A stretch of DNA of 64,000 nucleotides from Gerris lacustris (GCA_951217055.1 OX578280.1:7419271-7483270), one strand, 5' to 3'. Shown: positions 1-11,925, numbered from the stretch's first letter. Numbers and translations are program-made. Notes: a model not told the origin generated them from the letters alone.

Positions 1-702
1 GTAATTATGAACTCATATATGAGAAAGTTGGTCTGAGTTGTCCCGGGATTGTATTCCGTTCACTTCACGATGCTAAGTATAAGTTATTGTTAACGTATAC
101 GGTCTAATCGTGACATCTGTAGTAGTGACGTTTCATTTGAACTCCAGAACAGGCTATTGTAATGTAACTTGCTGATCTCTAACTCTAGCACTGTCACAGA
201 CAGGTATCAGGTATCTCCTTACTCCCAAATGTAATTGAAACGCCATATTAATTGCAATGTAGATATATATATATTTACCTCCTACACCTTTAAATATCTT
301 GTTACCCCCAATCAATGTATTAATTAAATTGAGTAGCTTAATTCCAAAACCAGCTATATCCACTTGAATTTTTTTGGCAAAGCTCGAAAAACGTCTAGCA
401 ATTCACTAAATTGTGTTATCAGGTTAATTTAAAAAAAAAAAAATCAATAACTAATAATTCATTTAGTGGGCAAAAGCCCTATAATCTCAGGCTATTATTT
501 TCTTTTTAATAAACAAAAGAAATAATCACATAGCTGTTTTTTTCACAGTTTTTTGTTTATAGCTACTTTTGCAATCAAACCCACCGCCATGTTGGATGGG
601 TGTGCTGCAGAAAAAACAGTTTTATTCAATCAATTGAGCAGTTATAAACTATTATTTTAACTATTTAAACTATTATTTATTCTGTTTAGCCACTATAATA
701 TT
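1..702. other. AT-rich intronic/intergenic DNA, nothing recognised
   Basis: No exon, RNA gene or named repeat could be supported here. Short A and T runs occur and no reading frame shows protein-like composition. It lies upstream of the first recognised CLC exon, so it is probably intron of that gene, but no splice pair inside it shows this. Confidence 0.5.
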
Positions 703-1430
703 ATTTTTCCGTGGTAGGCTGTAAAAATAGTAACATTAGAGCCTAAAAAACATAGCTAATAGTATATTATGTTACTAGGCTGTGAAGTGAGTTCTTTCTT
801 TACCGCGGCAATTATATTTACTGTCGAGCGAAGGGAGACAGTAAATATTGCCAAGGTAAAGAAAAAACACTTCACAGTCGCGTAGCATATGCTATTTTTT
901 CCGAGGTAGCAGACAATGAAAAAACATTAAATATTAATCATTAATCAATATATAATAATAACAAATATTAGTACATACTTAAGACTTAAAAAAAGAAACC
1001 TTAAAAAGAGGTTACACTATAAGAAAAGATAAATAAAACGCATTGACATCTAGCGGATTTTAATCGTACTAGAAGCATTTCTACAAAGACTGCAGCGGTA
1101 CTAACGGAAGTTTTGACAACTACCCGCCGGACATAAAAAATCTTTTAGTTCCTAGGACGTAAAAGATTTTTTCTTTACAGCTAGGAGTAATGAAAAGATT
1201 TTTTAAGTCCACGTAATGAAAAAATGGAATTTAGCTATGTTTTTTAGGCTCTAAAGTTACTATTTCACAGCCTACCACGGAAAAAAATCAAGTTAAACAT
1301 TCTCTTACATAAACATCTTACTTAAACATTCTCTTACATTTACTGTCTCGCTTCGCTCGACAGTAAATGTAATTGCCGCGGTAAAGAAAAAACTCACTTC
1401 TCAGCCTAGTAACATAATATACTATTTCTC
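703..1430. mobile_element. Nested copies of family A (TIR TAGGCTGTGAA)
   Basis: Two A elements appear here. An inner copy (A1, about 756-1289) starts AGTATATTATGTTACTAGG and ends with TTCACAGCCTACCACGG, so both ends carry an inverted TAGGCTGTGAA. It is flanked by the two ends of another A element in the opposite orientation: CCGTGGTAGGCTG at about 703-755 and AGCCTAGTAACATAATATAC at about 1337-1430. This is best read as one A element inserted into another. The A end carries a hairpin made of TTTACTGTCGAGCGAAG and its inverse. No coding capacity is seen, so it is a non-autonomous element. Superfamily not assigned. Confidence 0.65.
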
Positions 1431-1808
1431 TTCTATCATATTTTTTTATGTTTAAAAGAAGATAGAAATGTGTAAAGAAGGATATAGATGATTTTGCAGC
1501 CTTACTCAGAGTAACTCTATAATGTGTACAGGGTACATAGGATATAGCTGTTTTTGGATCAGTTATGGATATAGCTCCTTTTGAATCCGAGTACAGTAGG
1601 GATATAGCTGCTTTTGTAACCGCACTCATATTTCAATATAGATTTTAATAGGTTTATAATATTTTTTGGAACTGTTTGACTGCAGAATCTGGTAGAGCTT
1701 TAAAAAACAAATCCAGGGGTACCAATATCTCATTTTTTTTTTTTTGGATATAGCTGCTGTTGGAATTCGGCTACTCAATTGATTATTTGTTTTGTTTACT
1801 TGTTACAG
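1431..1808 (+). other. Intron end with loose GGATATAGCTG repeat
   Basis: The motif GGATATAGCTG or a close variant recurs several times between 1480 and 1760, as a degenerate tandem repeat. The stretch ends in a pyrimidine-rich tract and TTGTTACAG, which is the 3' splice site of the first CLC exon. Confidence 0.5.
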
Positions 1809-1952
1809 CCTGCTGCATCAGGTAGCGGAGTGCCTGCAGTCATAGGGTACCTGAATGGCATTAAAATGCCTCACGTTGTCGAGTTCAAAGTACTCGTAGT
1901 CAGACTACTCAGTACAATAGCAACATGTGTCGGCGGACTAGCCGGTGGAAAG
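1809..1952 (+). CDS. CLC-6/7-type chloride/proton exchanger, internal exon (GSGxP exon)
   Basis: This is an internal exon of 48 codons, phase 0 at both ends. It follows TTGTTACAG and ends AAAG|GTAATC. The peptide starts PAASGSGVPAVIGYLNG, continues IKMPHVVEFKVLVVRLL and ends GGLAGGK. GSGxP is the anion selectivity-filter signature at the start of helix D in CLC proteins, and LNG(x)K(x)PHVV is typical of the CLC-6/7 branch, which acts as 2Cl-/H+ exchangers of lysosomes and late endosomes. The last two residues, GK, are the first half of the GKEGP motif completed by the exon at 40332. An oddity is alanine after the proline in GSGVPA, where most family members have glutamate or glutamine. CLC-6 and CLC-7 cannot be separated from this piece alone. 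The gene begins upstream of the window. Confidence 0.9.
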
Positions 1953-2053
1953 GTAATCTTATTGCTTAAATGATAATACGCTAAAGTTACTTTTTTTAAA
2001 TATTTTTCTAGGGACTTCATTATCGCAAGTGTCCACCACAAAAATTTAAAATT

Positions 2054-2750
2054 TTGACGTTTATTACCTGTAATAACCCAAAAACAGGGAAAGTATTGCG
2101 ATGCCCAAAAAAATCAACCCATAAAATAGACTGTCAATTGGTGTGGCACATAGCTTCCTCCCATCCTATAACGTACTTTATTACTTTAACTTTTTGCTTT
2201 TTTGGCCAATTTTTGTCTAATGTATTTCATTGTTTACCCTGTTTTTTTAATCTGTCAAAATTGTTTTGATTTTTTTACTTCAATTAAAGTATCAATTAAG
2301 CAAAAGTTAAAGAGCGTAAACGGTTCAAAGTAATCTGAGGGTTACTTTCGATATAAAAGTTTCATACAAATCAGATTAGTACTTTTGAAGCTATACGTGT
2401 AAATTAATGTATGTTTGTGCGCATGTGGAAGATAAACAAATGATCGTAGACAGTTGGAACTTATATGGGACTAACGGCTACTCATGACCTACCACCCAAA
2501 TTTCATTAAAATTGGACGTGTAGTTTTAAAGATACGTTGGTTTGCAAAAATTGAACAATAGACCGACCGACAGACCGACAGACAGACACGGAACCAAAAA
2601 TGATCCCTGATGTCTGAAACGGATTTCTGTCTTGGCATTTTTGAAATCGGAGACCTAAAAATTTTTCGGTCTTCACAAGGATCACACAGCTTCCGTAACC
2701 TTCGGTAAGCTCGGAAGCAAAACTAAGGGTTGGCATTAGTTTTTATCAGT
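2054..2750 (-). mobile_element. Family V interspersed repeat, copy V0
   Basis: Minus-strand copy of a repeat whose 3' mark is GAAGCTATGTGCCACAC followed by AATTGG (inverse near 2145-2160) and whose head reads GCTTCCGAGCTTACCGAAGG (inverse near 2690-2725). It contains a GACAGACAGAC tract near 2560-2590 and the motif CCAAATTTCATTAAAATTGG near 2495. No protein is encoded. Other copies lie at 5915, 16628, 18815, 49957, 53936 and 57140. Confidence 0.65.
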
Positions 2751-2775
2751 AATGCGCCTCAATCGAATGATAAAC

Positions 2776-3289
2776 AGGTCAAGTGTGTGCTAGTAAGCAC
2801 ACAGCGAGGGTCAGTAGGCACACTGTATAGTGTTCAACTGTAAAGTGTATAAACAATGTTTTTTTTTTAAATGCTAAAAGGCTTACTTTGAACTATCCTA
2901 AGGGTCTGATATTCTCAAAACACACTGATAAAGTACACGTTTCACACCCACTTCAAACTTGACTACGCTCGCCTATCAAAGTTATAACCAAGGAATTATA
3001 CATTTTTGTAGTCAGCTCGACGTACCCTTTCATATGATACCCCTCACGGTGTCGAAAAAAAATAACACAATTTTAACCCTTAAGTTTTTTTACCCTAATT
3101 TTTATGAAACATATTTTTTTGAAGTCCCTATATTTTTAAAATATGTGGGTAGCTACAAGACAAATACATGCCAAATTTCAAAGTGATCGGACGAAAGGTT
3201 TAGCCGTGAGAGCAGGAGACCGGACGGACGGACAGACACACGCAGGAAAATATAAGGGTCCTTGGTTTTGCCTGCGGACCCTAAAAATG
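2776..3289 (-). mobile_element. Family K element, copy K1
   Basis: It is bounded by AATAAACAGGTCAAGTGTG-type sequence (here ATAAACAGGTCAAG) on the left and GCGGACCCTAAAAA on the right. The left end also holds CACACAGCGAGGGTC, so the GGGTCC blocks near both ends are imperfectly inverted. Inside are CATATGATACCCCTCACGG, a CCAAATTTCAAAGTGATCGG module and a GGACGGACGGACAGACACAC tract. Related copies are at 6125-6897 (K2), 15600-15790, 45606-46346 (K3) and 63070-63240. No coding sequence. Confidence 0.65.
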
Positions 3290-3600
3290 TCTGTCTGTCG
3301 TCCGTTCTCTGTGTAGGCGCGTGGAGCCCTAAACTCCTGGGCCGATTTAGACAAATTTCAGGTTCAGAAAAATCATACCCCGAGGCGAAATCGAGAAAAG
3401 GGAACTACCTCCCTAAAGCTTTTAAAAAAAAACCGTGTAAAAACATTATTTCCCGAAAACAGTTCCGATGATTTTGATTAAAAAATTCTAAAATGTCCAT
3501 TTAAATACGAATCAAACGATATAAGCCGTTTTTTTGGGAAAATCTAGTTTCCGAGATATTGATGAAAATAAATCTGATTTTATTGAAAATCGAAAAATAT
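3290..3600 (+). repeat. Family B-like repeat fragment
   Basis: It reads CTGTCTGTCGTCC, then a GGGCCGATTTAGACAAATTTC module, then CAGAAAAATCATACCCCGA and GCGAAATCGAGA, matching the internal part of family B at 13680 and 53630. The tail (GTTCCGATGATTTTGAT to AATCTAGTTTCCGAG) recurs at 15800-15910 and 61730-61860. Confidence 0.5.
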
Positions 3601-3639
3601 AAAGTAAACATCCACCTGTTGAATGCATTTTAATTAATA

Positions 3640-3768
3640 TAATATTAACTAAGCATCGCGTAGGTTCATTATTGAAGTAAACTTAATGCAATAAATATTT
3701 AATATTAAGCAAATTAATAGTTGATCATGATGAGTTTATAGTTTAAAAGGATGATTGGAGTAGACCAG
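3640..3768 (-). repeat. Family F end fragment
   Basis: TAAGCATCGCGTAGGTTCAT and TTGATCATGATGAGTTTATA resemble the end of family F (GGCATCGCGTGACTCTATCA at about 30993). It is truncated by the hAT-like sequence that follows. Confidence 0.45.
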
Positions 3769-4047
3769 CGGTTCCCAATTATGTGATGCCTGGACCCCCC
3801 AGTGGTCCATGGCCTATTTACTGGGGGTCCACGGCCAAATTGTAATTTTTTTTTTTTCTTTTGGGGTTTAGTCCCGATCAACTGCCAGGGTTATTACAGG
3901 ACGGGGGTTATCCGGCAACTTTACTCATCTAATCAATGAGATCATCAGTGTGAAACATGTATTACCCCGCTGGGATTCAAACTCACAGCCGGGGTTTAGA
4001 CCTTGGTTTCAGAGTCGAGTGCGCTAACCCCTCGGCTACACCGGCCC
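3768..4047 (-). mobile_element. hAT-like end plus tRNA-derived SINE (X)
   Basis: CAGCGGTTCCCAATTATG at 3768 followed by GGTCCACGGCC resembles hAT termini. Next, from about 3842, comes a T run, and the reverse strand of about 3858-4047 is tRNA-like: GCCGAGGGGTTAGCGC (box A-like) and GAGTTTGAATCCCAGC (box B-like). That makes a minus-strand SINE whose A-rich tail is the T run. Tail-to-head length is about 200 bp. No convincing target duplication was found. Confidence 0.55.
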
Positions 4048-4409
4048 CCTAAAAAATAATTAATGCTAAGTTAAAAAATAAATGTACATAAAGTACTTAA
4101 AAAGAATCGTTTTAATTACATAAACGCGCTGAAGCACCGCAACAACGTTGCAAAACTGCAGTAGCAATGTTGTTTTGATATAAAAAATAGTTGTTATCAA
4201 TTGGAAGTACACACAATCCAACCGTTATGAAACATACTCTCCATATTATCAATAAAATTTGGGGTTTCATACAAAATTAGCTTATCCATCTTCAACTACC
4301 TCAATGATAACAAATGGCAAGGAGCTAATATAAATTGTTTCACAAAATAGGTTCTTCCATCGCAATCTCAAAATTGCATTTTGCCCCATTGAAATACTTT
4401 CTTATTATA
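4048..4409. other. Unassigned intron sequence
   Basis: AT-rich, with no recognised repeat or exon. Confidence 0.4.
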
Positions 4410-5457
4410 CAGGGTGGTCCAAAAGTCTCCCCCCCCCCCCCCCCCCCTCTTAACTTTTGAACGGTTTGAGATAAATTAATGAAACTTGGGGGATCTCTAC
4501 CATGCAAAGGGAAGTTTGTTTTCATGCAATCACCCACTAGGGGCAACCACCCACTTTGGCCCCAGGGCAACCAACTTCAAAATTTCAAATTGGAGCGTAT
4601 ATTTTTGATAGAATATTTTGATTCTACGGTGAAAAATAATAAACTTTTACTTGAAACTATTTTTTCTATCTCCAATATTTTGCCCCCCACAGTGGGGCAA
4701 AGATAGCAAAATAACCCTTCCGAAATAGTAAAAAAATAACACTTAGATCGTTATAAAATCTAAACGGTTTGAAATAAAGTCATGGAACTTGGGGGATCTG
4801 TACCATGTAAAGGGAAGTGTTTAATCATCCACTCGCGTACTAGGAGCAACCTCCATTTTGCCCCCAGGCGCTGAAATCTACGATTTTTATACCTTTGCCC
4901 CCCATAGGGGGCAAAATATTAGAGGTAGAGAAAAAAGTTAGAAGTAAAATATTTCTATTTTTTGCCGTGGAATCTAAATCTGCTATCAAAAATATACATT
5001 CTGGGACAAAATTTTGAAGTTAGGTGGTCTGGGGGCAAAATGGGTGGTTGCCCCTACTGCGCGAATGCATGAAAACACACTTCCCTTTACATGGTACAGA
5101 TCCCCTAAGTTTCATTAATTTATCTCTAACCCTTTAGATTTTACAACGTATTATCGGTGGGGTAATTTTGCTATCTTTGCCCACCTATAGGCGGCAAAAT
5201 ATTGGGATAGAAAAAAAAATTTCAAGTAAAAGTTTATTATTTTTCACGGTAGAATCCAAATATGCTATCAAAAATATACACTCCAATTTGAAATTTTGAA
5301 GTTGGGTGGTCTGGGGGCAAAGTGGGTGGTTGCCCCTAGTGGGTGATTGCATGAAAAGAAACTTCCTTTTGCATGGTAGAGATCCCCCAAGTTTCATTAA
5401 TTTATCTCAAACCGTTCAAAAGTTAAGAGGGGGGGGGGAGACTTTTGGACCACCCTG
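4410..5457. mobile_element. Foldback element of 1,048 bp with TA target duplication
   Basis: Begins CAGGGTGGTCCAAAAGTC at 4410, ends with its inverse at 5457, and TA flanks it on both sides. The arms are long: about 290 bp at each end pair almost throughout (AACTTTTGAACGGTTTGAG, CATGCAA-GGGAAGTTTG, GGGGCAACCACCCACTTTG and their inverses). Two shorter copies of the same arm sit back to back inside (about 4740-4900 and 5000-5160). A C run at about 4431-4447 faces a G run at 5429-5438. The TA duplication and CAGGG terminus fit a Tc1/mariner-type non-autonomous element. The apparent ORFs here are arm sequence read in both directions. Confidence 0.7.
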
Positions 5458-5914
5458 TATTGTATATATATTTCGTTCATGTGAGAGTAAATGGATATAC
5501 CATAAACTATTTTTCTATTTTTTTTTTACAATCAAATGACAAATCTATGGGTTAATTTTGTTGACTTTTACCTTACATTTAAAAAAGAGAAAAATAAACT
5601 CTGTTGATATATTTCTTCCATTTTTTTTTTATCCCTATATCTCTAACTTTTATTTGAAAACTTTTCCAATAAATGGAGGTTATTTTTTTTTTGCATTCAA
5701 TGAATCCCAGATAAAGGGATTTGAATAGGGATTCGATGGGATGTTATATTGTGGGACAATTTCTCAAATTGAATATTCATTCCTTTGTTCTCGTCTATTA
5801 CCTAAAACCAGAATTATTCTGGTTTATCAATTCAATAGATTTTAGTTTGTTTACTAATGCAAATATTATATTTGGAAATTTGATTTTTTTCTTACGTGCT
5901 TACCGATAGTAACA
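5458..5914. other. Unassigned AT-rich sequence
   Basis: No exon or named repeat recognised. Confidence 0.4.
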
Positions 5915-6124
5915 GAAGATATGGTGATCGTTCCGATAAAAGAAAAAGTTATATGTCTCTGATATGAAAAATTCTTTCAGACATCAGGGAACATTTTTAG
6001 TCTGTCAGTCTGTCTTTCGCTTAATTTTTGCGAACCAACATATCTAAAAAACTTTTTGTCCGATTGTAATGTAATTAAAATGGTAGATTATAACTAGCCC
6101 ATTGTGTTCCAATATCTGTAAAAA

Positions 6125-6897
6125 TTCCTGAACATTCTTCGACCAAAAGTAAAGATACCACTTTTTGGAAATTTCGAAAAAAATATTATTTTTTCCGTGG
6201 TAGGCTGTGAAATAGTAACTTTAGAGCCTAAAAAACATAGCTAAAATCCATTTTTTCATTACGTGGACTTAAAAAATCTTTTCATTACTCCTAGCTGTAA
6301 AGAAAAAATCTTTTACGTCCTAGGAACTAAAAGAATTTTATTTTCCGACGGGTAGTTGTCAAAACTTCCGTTAGTACCGCTACAGTCTTTGTAGAAATGC
6401 TTCTAGTACGATTAAAATCCGCTAGATGTCAGTGCGTTTTATTTATCTTTTCTTATAGTGTAACCTCTTTTTAAGGTTTCTTTTTTTTAAGTCTTAAGTA
6501 TGTACTAATATTTGTTATTATTATATATTGATTAGTGATTAATATTTAATGTTTTTTCATTGTCTGCTACCTCGGAAAAAATAGCATATGCTACGTGACT
6601 GTGACTCACTTCACAGCCTAGTAACATAATATACTATTATTTTTTATTGACAAAATACGTTTTTTTATAACTATGGTCTTTTTGATGTATTTATATGGTT
6701 GTAATCCGGTTCAGTGGCAAAAAAATACTTTATCGGAAGTTTGTTTATGTGTTTTGAGAATAACAGACCCATAGTATAGTTCAAAGTAAGCTTTTTAGCA
6801 TTTTAAAAAAACACCATCAATAGGGTACTACTTAATCTATACAGGGTTGCCTACGGACCCTCTCTGTGTGCTCACTAGCACACACTTGACCTGTTTA
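6125..6897 (+). mobile_element. Family K copy K2, inside V1 and itself interrupted by A2
   Basis: Sequence from AACATTCTTCGACCAAAAGT (about 6132) to TTGCCTACGGACCCTCTCTG and CACACTTGACCTGTTTATT matches K3 at 46025-46346 almost base for base, except that 6187-6645 is an extra family A element. Confidence 0.7.
6187..6645 (-). mobile_element. Family A element A2, full length
   Basis: Opens TTTTTCCGTGGTAGGCTGTG and closes CACAGCCTAGTAACATAATA. It splits the K2 sequence at a TATTATTTT-like site. This is the clearest uninterrupted A copy (about 455 bp), with no coding capacity. Confidence 0.7.
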
Positions 6898-7215
6898 TTT
6901 TCTCTTCAACATGCGCACAAACATACACTTATTTACACCTATATCTTTAAAAATACTCATCTGATTTTTATGAAATTTGGATAATTTGTTGAAAGTAGCC
7001 AGTTGATAGCCCCAGATTAATTTCATCCGTCTGTGCTCTTTAAGTTTTGCTAAATTGATACTTTAAGAAATGTAAAAAATCAAAACAATTTAGACAAATT
7101 TAAAATATGGGGGGGGGAGGAATCAAATAAATTTGACAATAATAGGTTGTAAAAGCATAAAATTACTTAAATATACGCAAGAAAGCTATGTGCCACACTA
7201 ATTGGCAGACAATTT

Positions 7216-7610
7216 TAAAGTTTGGTTTAATTTAAACGTATCTTTGGTTAATGATGAAGACGTATTTAATTTAAATATATTATATTGTGTTGCTTGAAAC
7301 GTCGTTATTCGTATTTACTTTTGTCTAAAATCTACCTTGCTCTTTATACAGAGTGTAAAATTTGTCAAATATTTCACATCTCTTTAAAAGTTGATGTATC
7401 AACTTAAGAGCTTAACTGAATAAGTTTGAAATTTGATTTTTTTTATTAATTTATTTGTTAGGTTTAGTTAGCAAAATTTGATGCAACTTTCTTGTCTCAA
7501 ATAGTAACAAATCAATTTAAAATAAGTTAATATAAGTTTAACTTTTTTTTCTCTTGGAAATTTTGAGTACACTTTTTATCAGATATCCGTTTTAAACTTA
7601 ATACCTATCA
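7216..7610. other. Unassigned AT-rich sequence
   Basis: No exon or named repeat recognised. Confidence 0.4.
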
Positions 7611-8182
7611 CAGACACGAGACCCAAAAATGTTGACAGAAAGACAGACAGACTCGAGACAAAAAATGTTGACTGACAGACATGCAGACGGACACGAGACC
7701 AAAAATGTTGACTGACAGACAGGCACACTCGTGACAAAAAAATTGACTGACAGAAAGACAGACAGACTCGAGACAAAAAATGTTGACTGAGAGACATGCA
7801 GACAGACGCGAGACCAAAAATGTTGACTGACAGACAGACAGATAGACTCGAGACAAAGACAGACATGAGACCAAAAATGTTGACTGACAGACAGACAGAC
7901 ACACTCGAGACAATAAATGTTGACTGATAGATAGACTTGAGACCAAAAATGTTGACTGACAGACAGACAGAGACACTCGAGACAATAAATGTTGACTGAC
8001 AGATAGACTCGAGACCAAGACAGACATGAAACCAAATCTGTTGACTGACAGACAGACAGACACACTCGAGACAATAAATGTTGACTGATAGATAGACTTG
8101 AGACCAAAAATGTTGACTGACAGACAGACAGAGACACTCGAGACAATAAATGTTGACTGACACGAGACCAAAAATGTTCCCT
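7611..8182. repeat. Minisatellite based on GACAGACAGA / TGTTGACTGACAG
   Basis: About 15 imperfect units read CGAGACCAAAAATGTTGACT followed by GACAGACAGACAG-type tracts. Unit length varies (about 35-60 bp) and higher-order blocks of about 120 bp repeat between 7850 and 8160. The right end runs into AAAAATGTTCCCTGTCTGAA, which is the start of family V in reverse, so the array appears to have grown from the V tract. The ORFs on the minus strand are repeat artefacts. Confidence 0.8.
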
Positions 8183-8787
8183 GTCTGAAACAGATTTCTA
8201 CTCCGTATTTGATGAATTTAGAGTCAAAGAAAACATTTCTTATACTACTGTAAAACACACAAGAAAACATTCTTCAGAATACTCACCGTGTTTCCTTTAC
8301 CTCTGATAATCTTGGAAGTCAATTATAGTTGAGATAAAGCTAGATTAAACTATGATTCAAGATTGACAGAAGGAGATAAAAGTTGTAGCAATTACTTCAT
8401 TTATTTTTCCTGTGAGTTGTCTTTCTTTTCTTCTTCTTCTTTTTTTTCTTTTTGTTTGGTAAAAGTTTGTTTAAGGATCTTCATTTGGTTTTAGAAATAT
8501 GTTAAAATCTGTTGAAAACTTTCCGTCTCAAGTCTCTAATTCTGTATTAATTTGTAATGTAAACTTTGACGTTGACGCAATAGAGATAAAATGCGGCTTT
8601 CTTTTAAATACAAGAAAATGTTTACAGTTCTTTTAAATTACATTGTACTTTTTTGATGTTTTTTGAGTTTCAGAACTTTTAAAAAAAAAAAAAAAAATAT
8701 CTCATCTGTTAATGAAAAACTATGTTCTGTTCTTTTTATTTACATTTATTTATTAGGTGCGAAAAAAAGTAGCTTTTTGAAGAAATA
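8183..8787. other. Unassigned AT-rich sequence
   Basis: The first 60 bases resemble a decayed V head. The rest shows nothing recognisable apart from A/T runs. Confidence 0.4.
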
Positions 8788-9887
8788 GTATATTACTAGG
8801 CTGTGAAATGAGTTTTTTCGTTACCGCGGCAATTACATTTACTGTCGAGCAAAGCGAGACAGTAAATATTGCCAAGGTAAAGAAAATACACTTCACAGTC
8901 GCGTAGCATATGCTATTTTTTCCGAGGTAGCAGACAATGAAAAAACATTAAATATTAATCACTAATCAATATATAATAATAACAAATATTAGTACATACT
9001 TAATAATTAAAAAAAGAAACCTTAAAAAGAGGTTACACTATAAGAAAAGATAAATAAAACGCATTGACATCTAGCGGAATTAAATCGTCATAAGCATTTC
9101 TACAAAGACTGCAGCGCTACTAAAGGAAGTTTTGACAACTGCTAGCAGTACAATAAAAACTTTTTTCGTCCAAGGACGTAATAGTGCATTACGCGTCGAG
9201 TGCGGAAAGTAGCATTTTGCATGCGAGTGTGGAGTTTGCACCCGAGCGACAGCGAGGGTTGTAAAACCACACGAGCAATGCAAAATGCCGTTTCCGCACG
9301 AGTTGCGTACCGTACTTTATCTACGATTGTTAGATTTAAATTATAAATACAGAAAAAAATAAACTTGCTGTATGTAAGTTCGTATCTCTCTCTTGATAAA
9401 GATGGGATTAATTCTTGAGTTGTATTTTTTGCCGAATTAATTATTTCTGGAGGAGTATTATTCTCCACATTTTCGTCAAAGTCACTTGATTCACTTATTG
9501 TTTTTCACTAAAAACTCGATATAAACAGTTATTTTAATAAAATAACTGCAAATTAGTTTTGTTAAATGTAAACAAACTTGCTAATCGTGCGTAAAGCTGA
9601 AGAATTCCTCTTCTTTACCGCACACTGTGTGGTAAAGAAGAGGAATTGTTCAGTTCTATGAGACGCGCATGCGCAATGAATGCAAGTACGTAAATAATCA
9701 CTTTCTACGCATCTAAACAAAGATATAATGTTTATATTTCTTATCAATCGTAGATAAACATTTTTTTCTTTACAGCTAGGAGTAATGAAAAGATTTTTTT
9801 TAAGTCCACGTAATGAAAAAATGGATTTTAGCTATGTTTTTTAGGCTCTAAAGTTAATATTATACAGCCTACCATGGAAAAATATAT
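8788..9887 (+). mobile_element. Family A element A3, split by element S1
   Basis: Left part 8788-9180 (AGTATATTACTAGGCTGTG to GTCCAAGGACGTA) and right part 9755-9887 (TTTCTTTACAGCTAGGAGTA to CAGCCTACCATGG) together make one A element. The empty-site sequence survives at 63890 (GGACGTAAACATTTTTTTC), which locates the S1 insertion precisely. Confidence 0.75.
9182..9754. mobile_element. Element S1, 573 bp, TAA target duplication
   Basis: Starts TAGTGCATTACGCGTCGAG and ends CAATCGTAGA, with TAA at 9179-9181 and 9755-9757. Comparing with the uninterrupted family A sequence at 63890 confirms that the TAA was duplicated. Internal hairpins are GAATTCCTCTTCTTTACC with its inverse, and GCATTTTGCAT with its inverse. 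A second copy is at 50274-50844. A 3-bp TAA duplication fits PIF/Harbinger, but no terminal inverted repeat is evident. Confidence 0.65.
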
Positions 9888-10148
9888 ATTTGTAAGGTAA
9901 TAAAAATAGAAAAGAAATGGCAAATAAATGTGGAAAGAAAAGAAAAAACAAAAAGTTGTTTTATGTTGATGTCAATGTTGCAGTAGCTTTTAAGAAAGAA
10001 ACATAATTTTCCCTAAAGGGTTTTGTACGCCCCCGATGGAGCTATTGGAGGCGGCCGAATACTCACATAGTAAACGGCCCCACGGGATTGCTACCGCCTC
10101 ACGAAACTACCCAATCCCCTTCTTTCGATATACCGCCTTCCAACATAG
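9888..10148. other. Unassigned sequence before (TA)n
   Basis: Includes a less AT-rich block (10021-10140) with no recognised function. Confidence 0.4.
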
Positions 10149-11130
<982 letters not shown>

Positions 11131-11925
11131 TGGAACGAAATTCCTTACGGCACGTTCTGGAGCCCGGGAGTGAATCCGAAAAAAACGACCAAAATCACCG
11201 TCACAAAATAATCGTCAAGCAAAATCCGTCACGAAATCTACAGATGACGATAACTTGAGTAAAAGCTCACCGAGTTAGATGAAATTTGATAAACATGTTC
11301 ATTTTACCAATGCTCAGGCTGAGTTCGTCGGAAAACGTTATCCGCCCAAGCGTTCACGCGCAACGCTCGCGTAAATGCAAGCTTCAAAAGACGGAGAAAA
11401 GTGTATTTAAGGAAGCCTGTTACTTGACTTGTTTTGATTATTTTTGTTATATATGTCAAAAATGTCACTTTGTTTTGTAAATAAATAAAATATAATCATG
11501 TAAAATTATCAACCTGATACAAGCAGAAGCTGAAGAGTAGAGAAGAGATATATTTTATAATATTATAAATTAATTGGCCGGGTAGGTAGAAAACAGTCCT
11601 ATTTCAATCCAAACTCCTTTAACAAACATACTCTTTCACTATAAACTCATCATGATCAACTTTTTTCTTATATTCAATATATATTTATAGTATAAGACAC
11701 TTGCTTTAATTATACAAATAATGATTTTCTTTTAATTTTGCCTTAACTCTGCTAGGTACAAACAGTTCGTTACTTTTAATTTTGTCTCTTTTCTAACTCC
11801 TCCATGTATAAGTAGTTAGCAATGTATACGTACTTAGCAGGGTGATTTTATAATTTATATTTTTAATGAAAAATGTAAAGAGCTTTGTTCCTATCGGGTG
11901 TCCCGCGACACCACACGTATTTTTT
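11131..11925 (+). mobile_element. Family E element E1, about 800 bp
   Basis: The left end GGAACGAAATTCCTTAC is matched in inverse at the right end (GTAAAGAGCTTTGTTCC), followed by GGGTGTCCCGCGACACCAC. The interior holds GACGATAACTTGAGTAAAAG, a TGAAATTTGATAAACATGTT module, CAACGCTCGCG, and later AATTGGCCGGGTAGGTAG and AAACTCATCATGATCAAC. Two more copies, similar in length and order, are at 36886-37652 (+) and 60673-61492 (-). No transposase or RT frame is present. Confidence 0.75.

Larger units (their letters stand above)
5915..7215 (+). mobile_element. Family V copy V1, interrupted by K2
   Basis: The left part, about 5915-6115, reads TTTCAGACATCAGGGAACAT, a GTCTGTCAGTCTGTC tract and GCGAACCAACATATCT. 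The right part, about 6900-7215, resumes with ACATGCGCACAAACATACAC and ends AAGCTATGTGCCACACTAAT. In the uninterrupted copies (for example 53936-54405) these two parts are about 50 bp apart, so the K element between them is an insertion with slight loss of V sequence. Confidence 0.65.

Noticed and set aside
4340..5539. Four similar frames of 70-77 codons
   Set aside because: They are arms of the TA-flanked foldback, read in both directions.
7611..8182. CRISPR-like array of repeats and spacers
   Set aside because: Units are variable tandem repeats without unique spacers, and the DNA is eukaryotic.
7579..8270. Three overlapping minus-strand frames of 182-220 codons rich in VCLSVSQ
   Set aside because: Minisatellite sequence open in all three frames; composition follows the DNA repeat.
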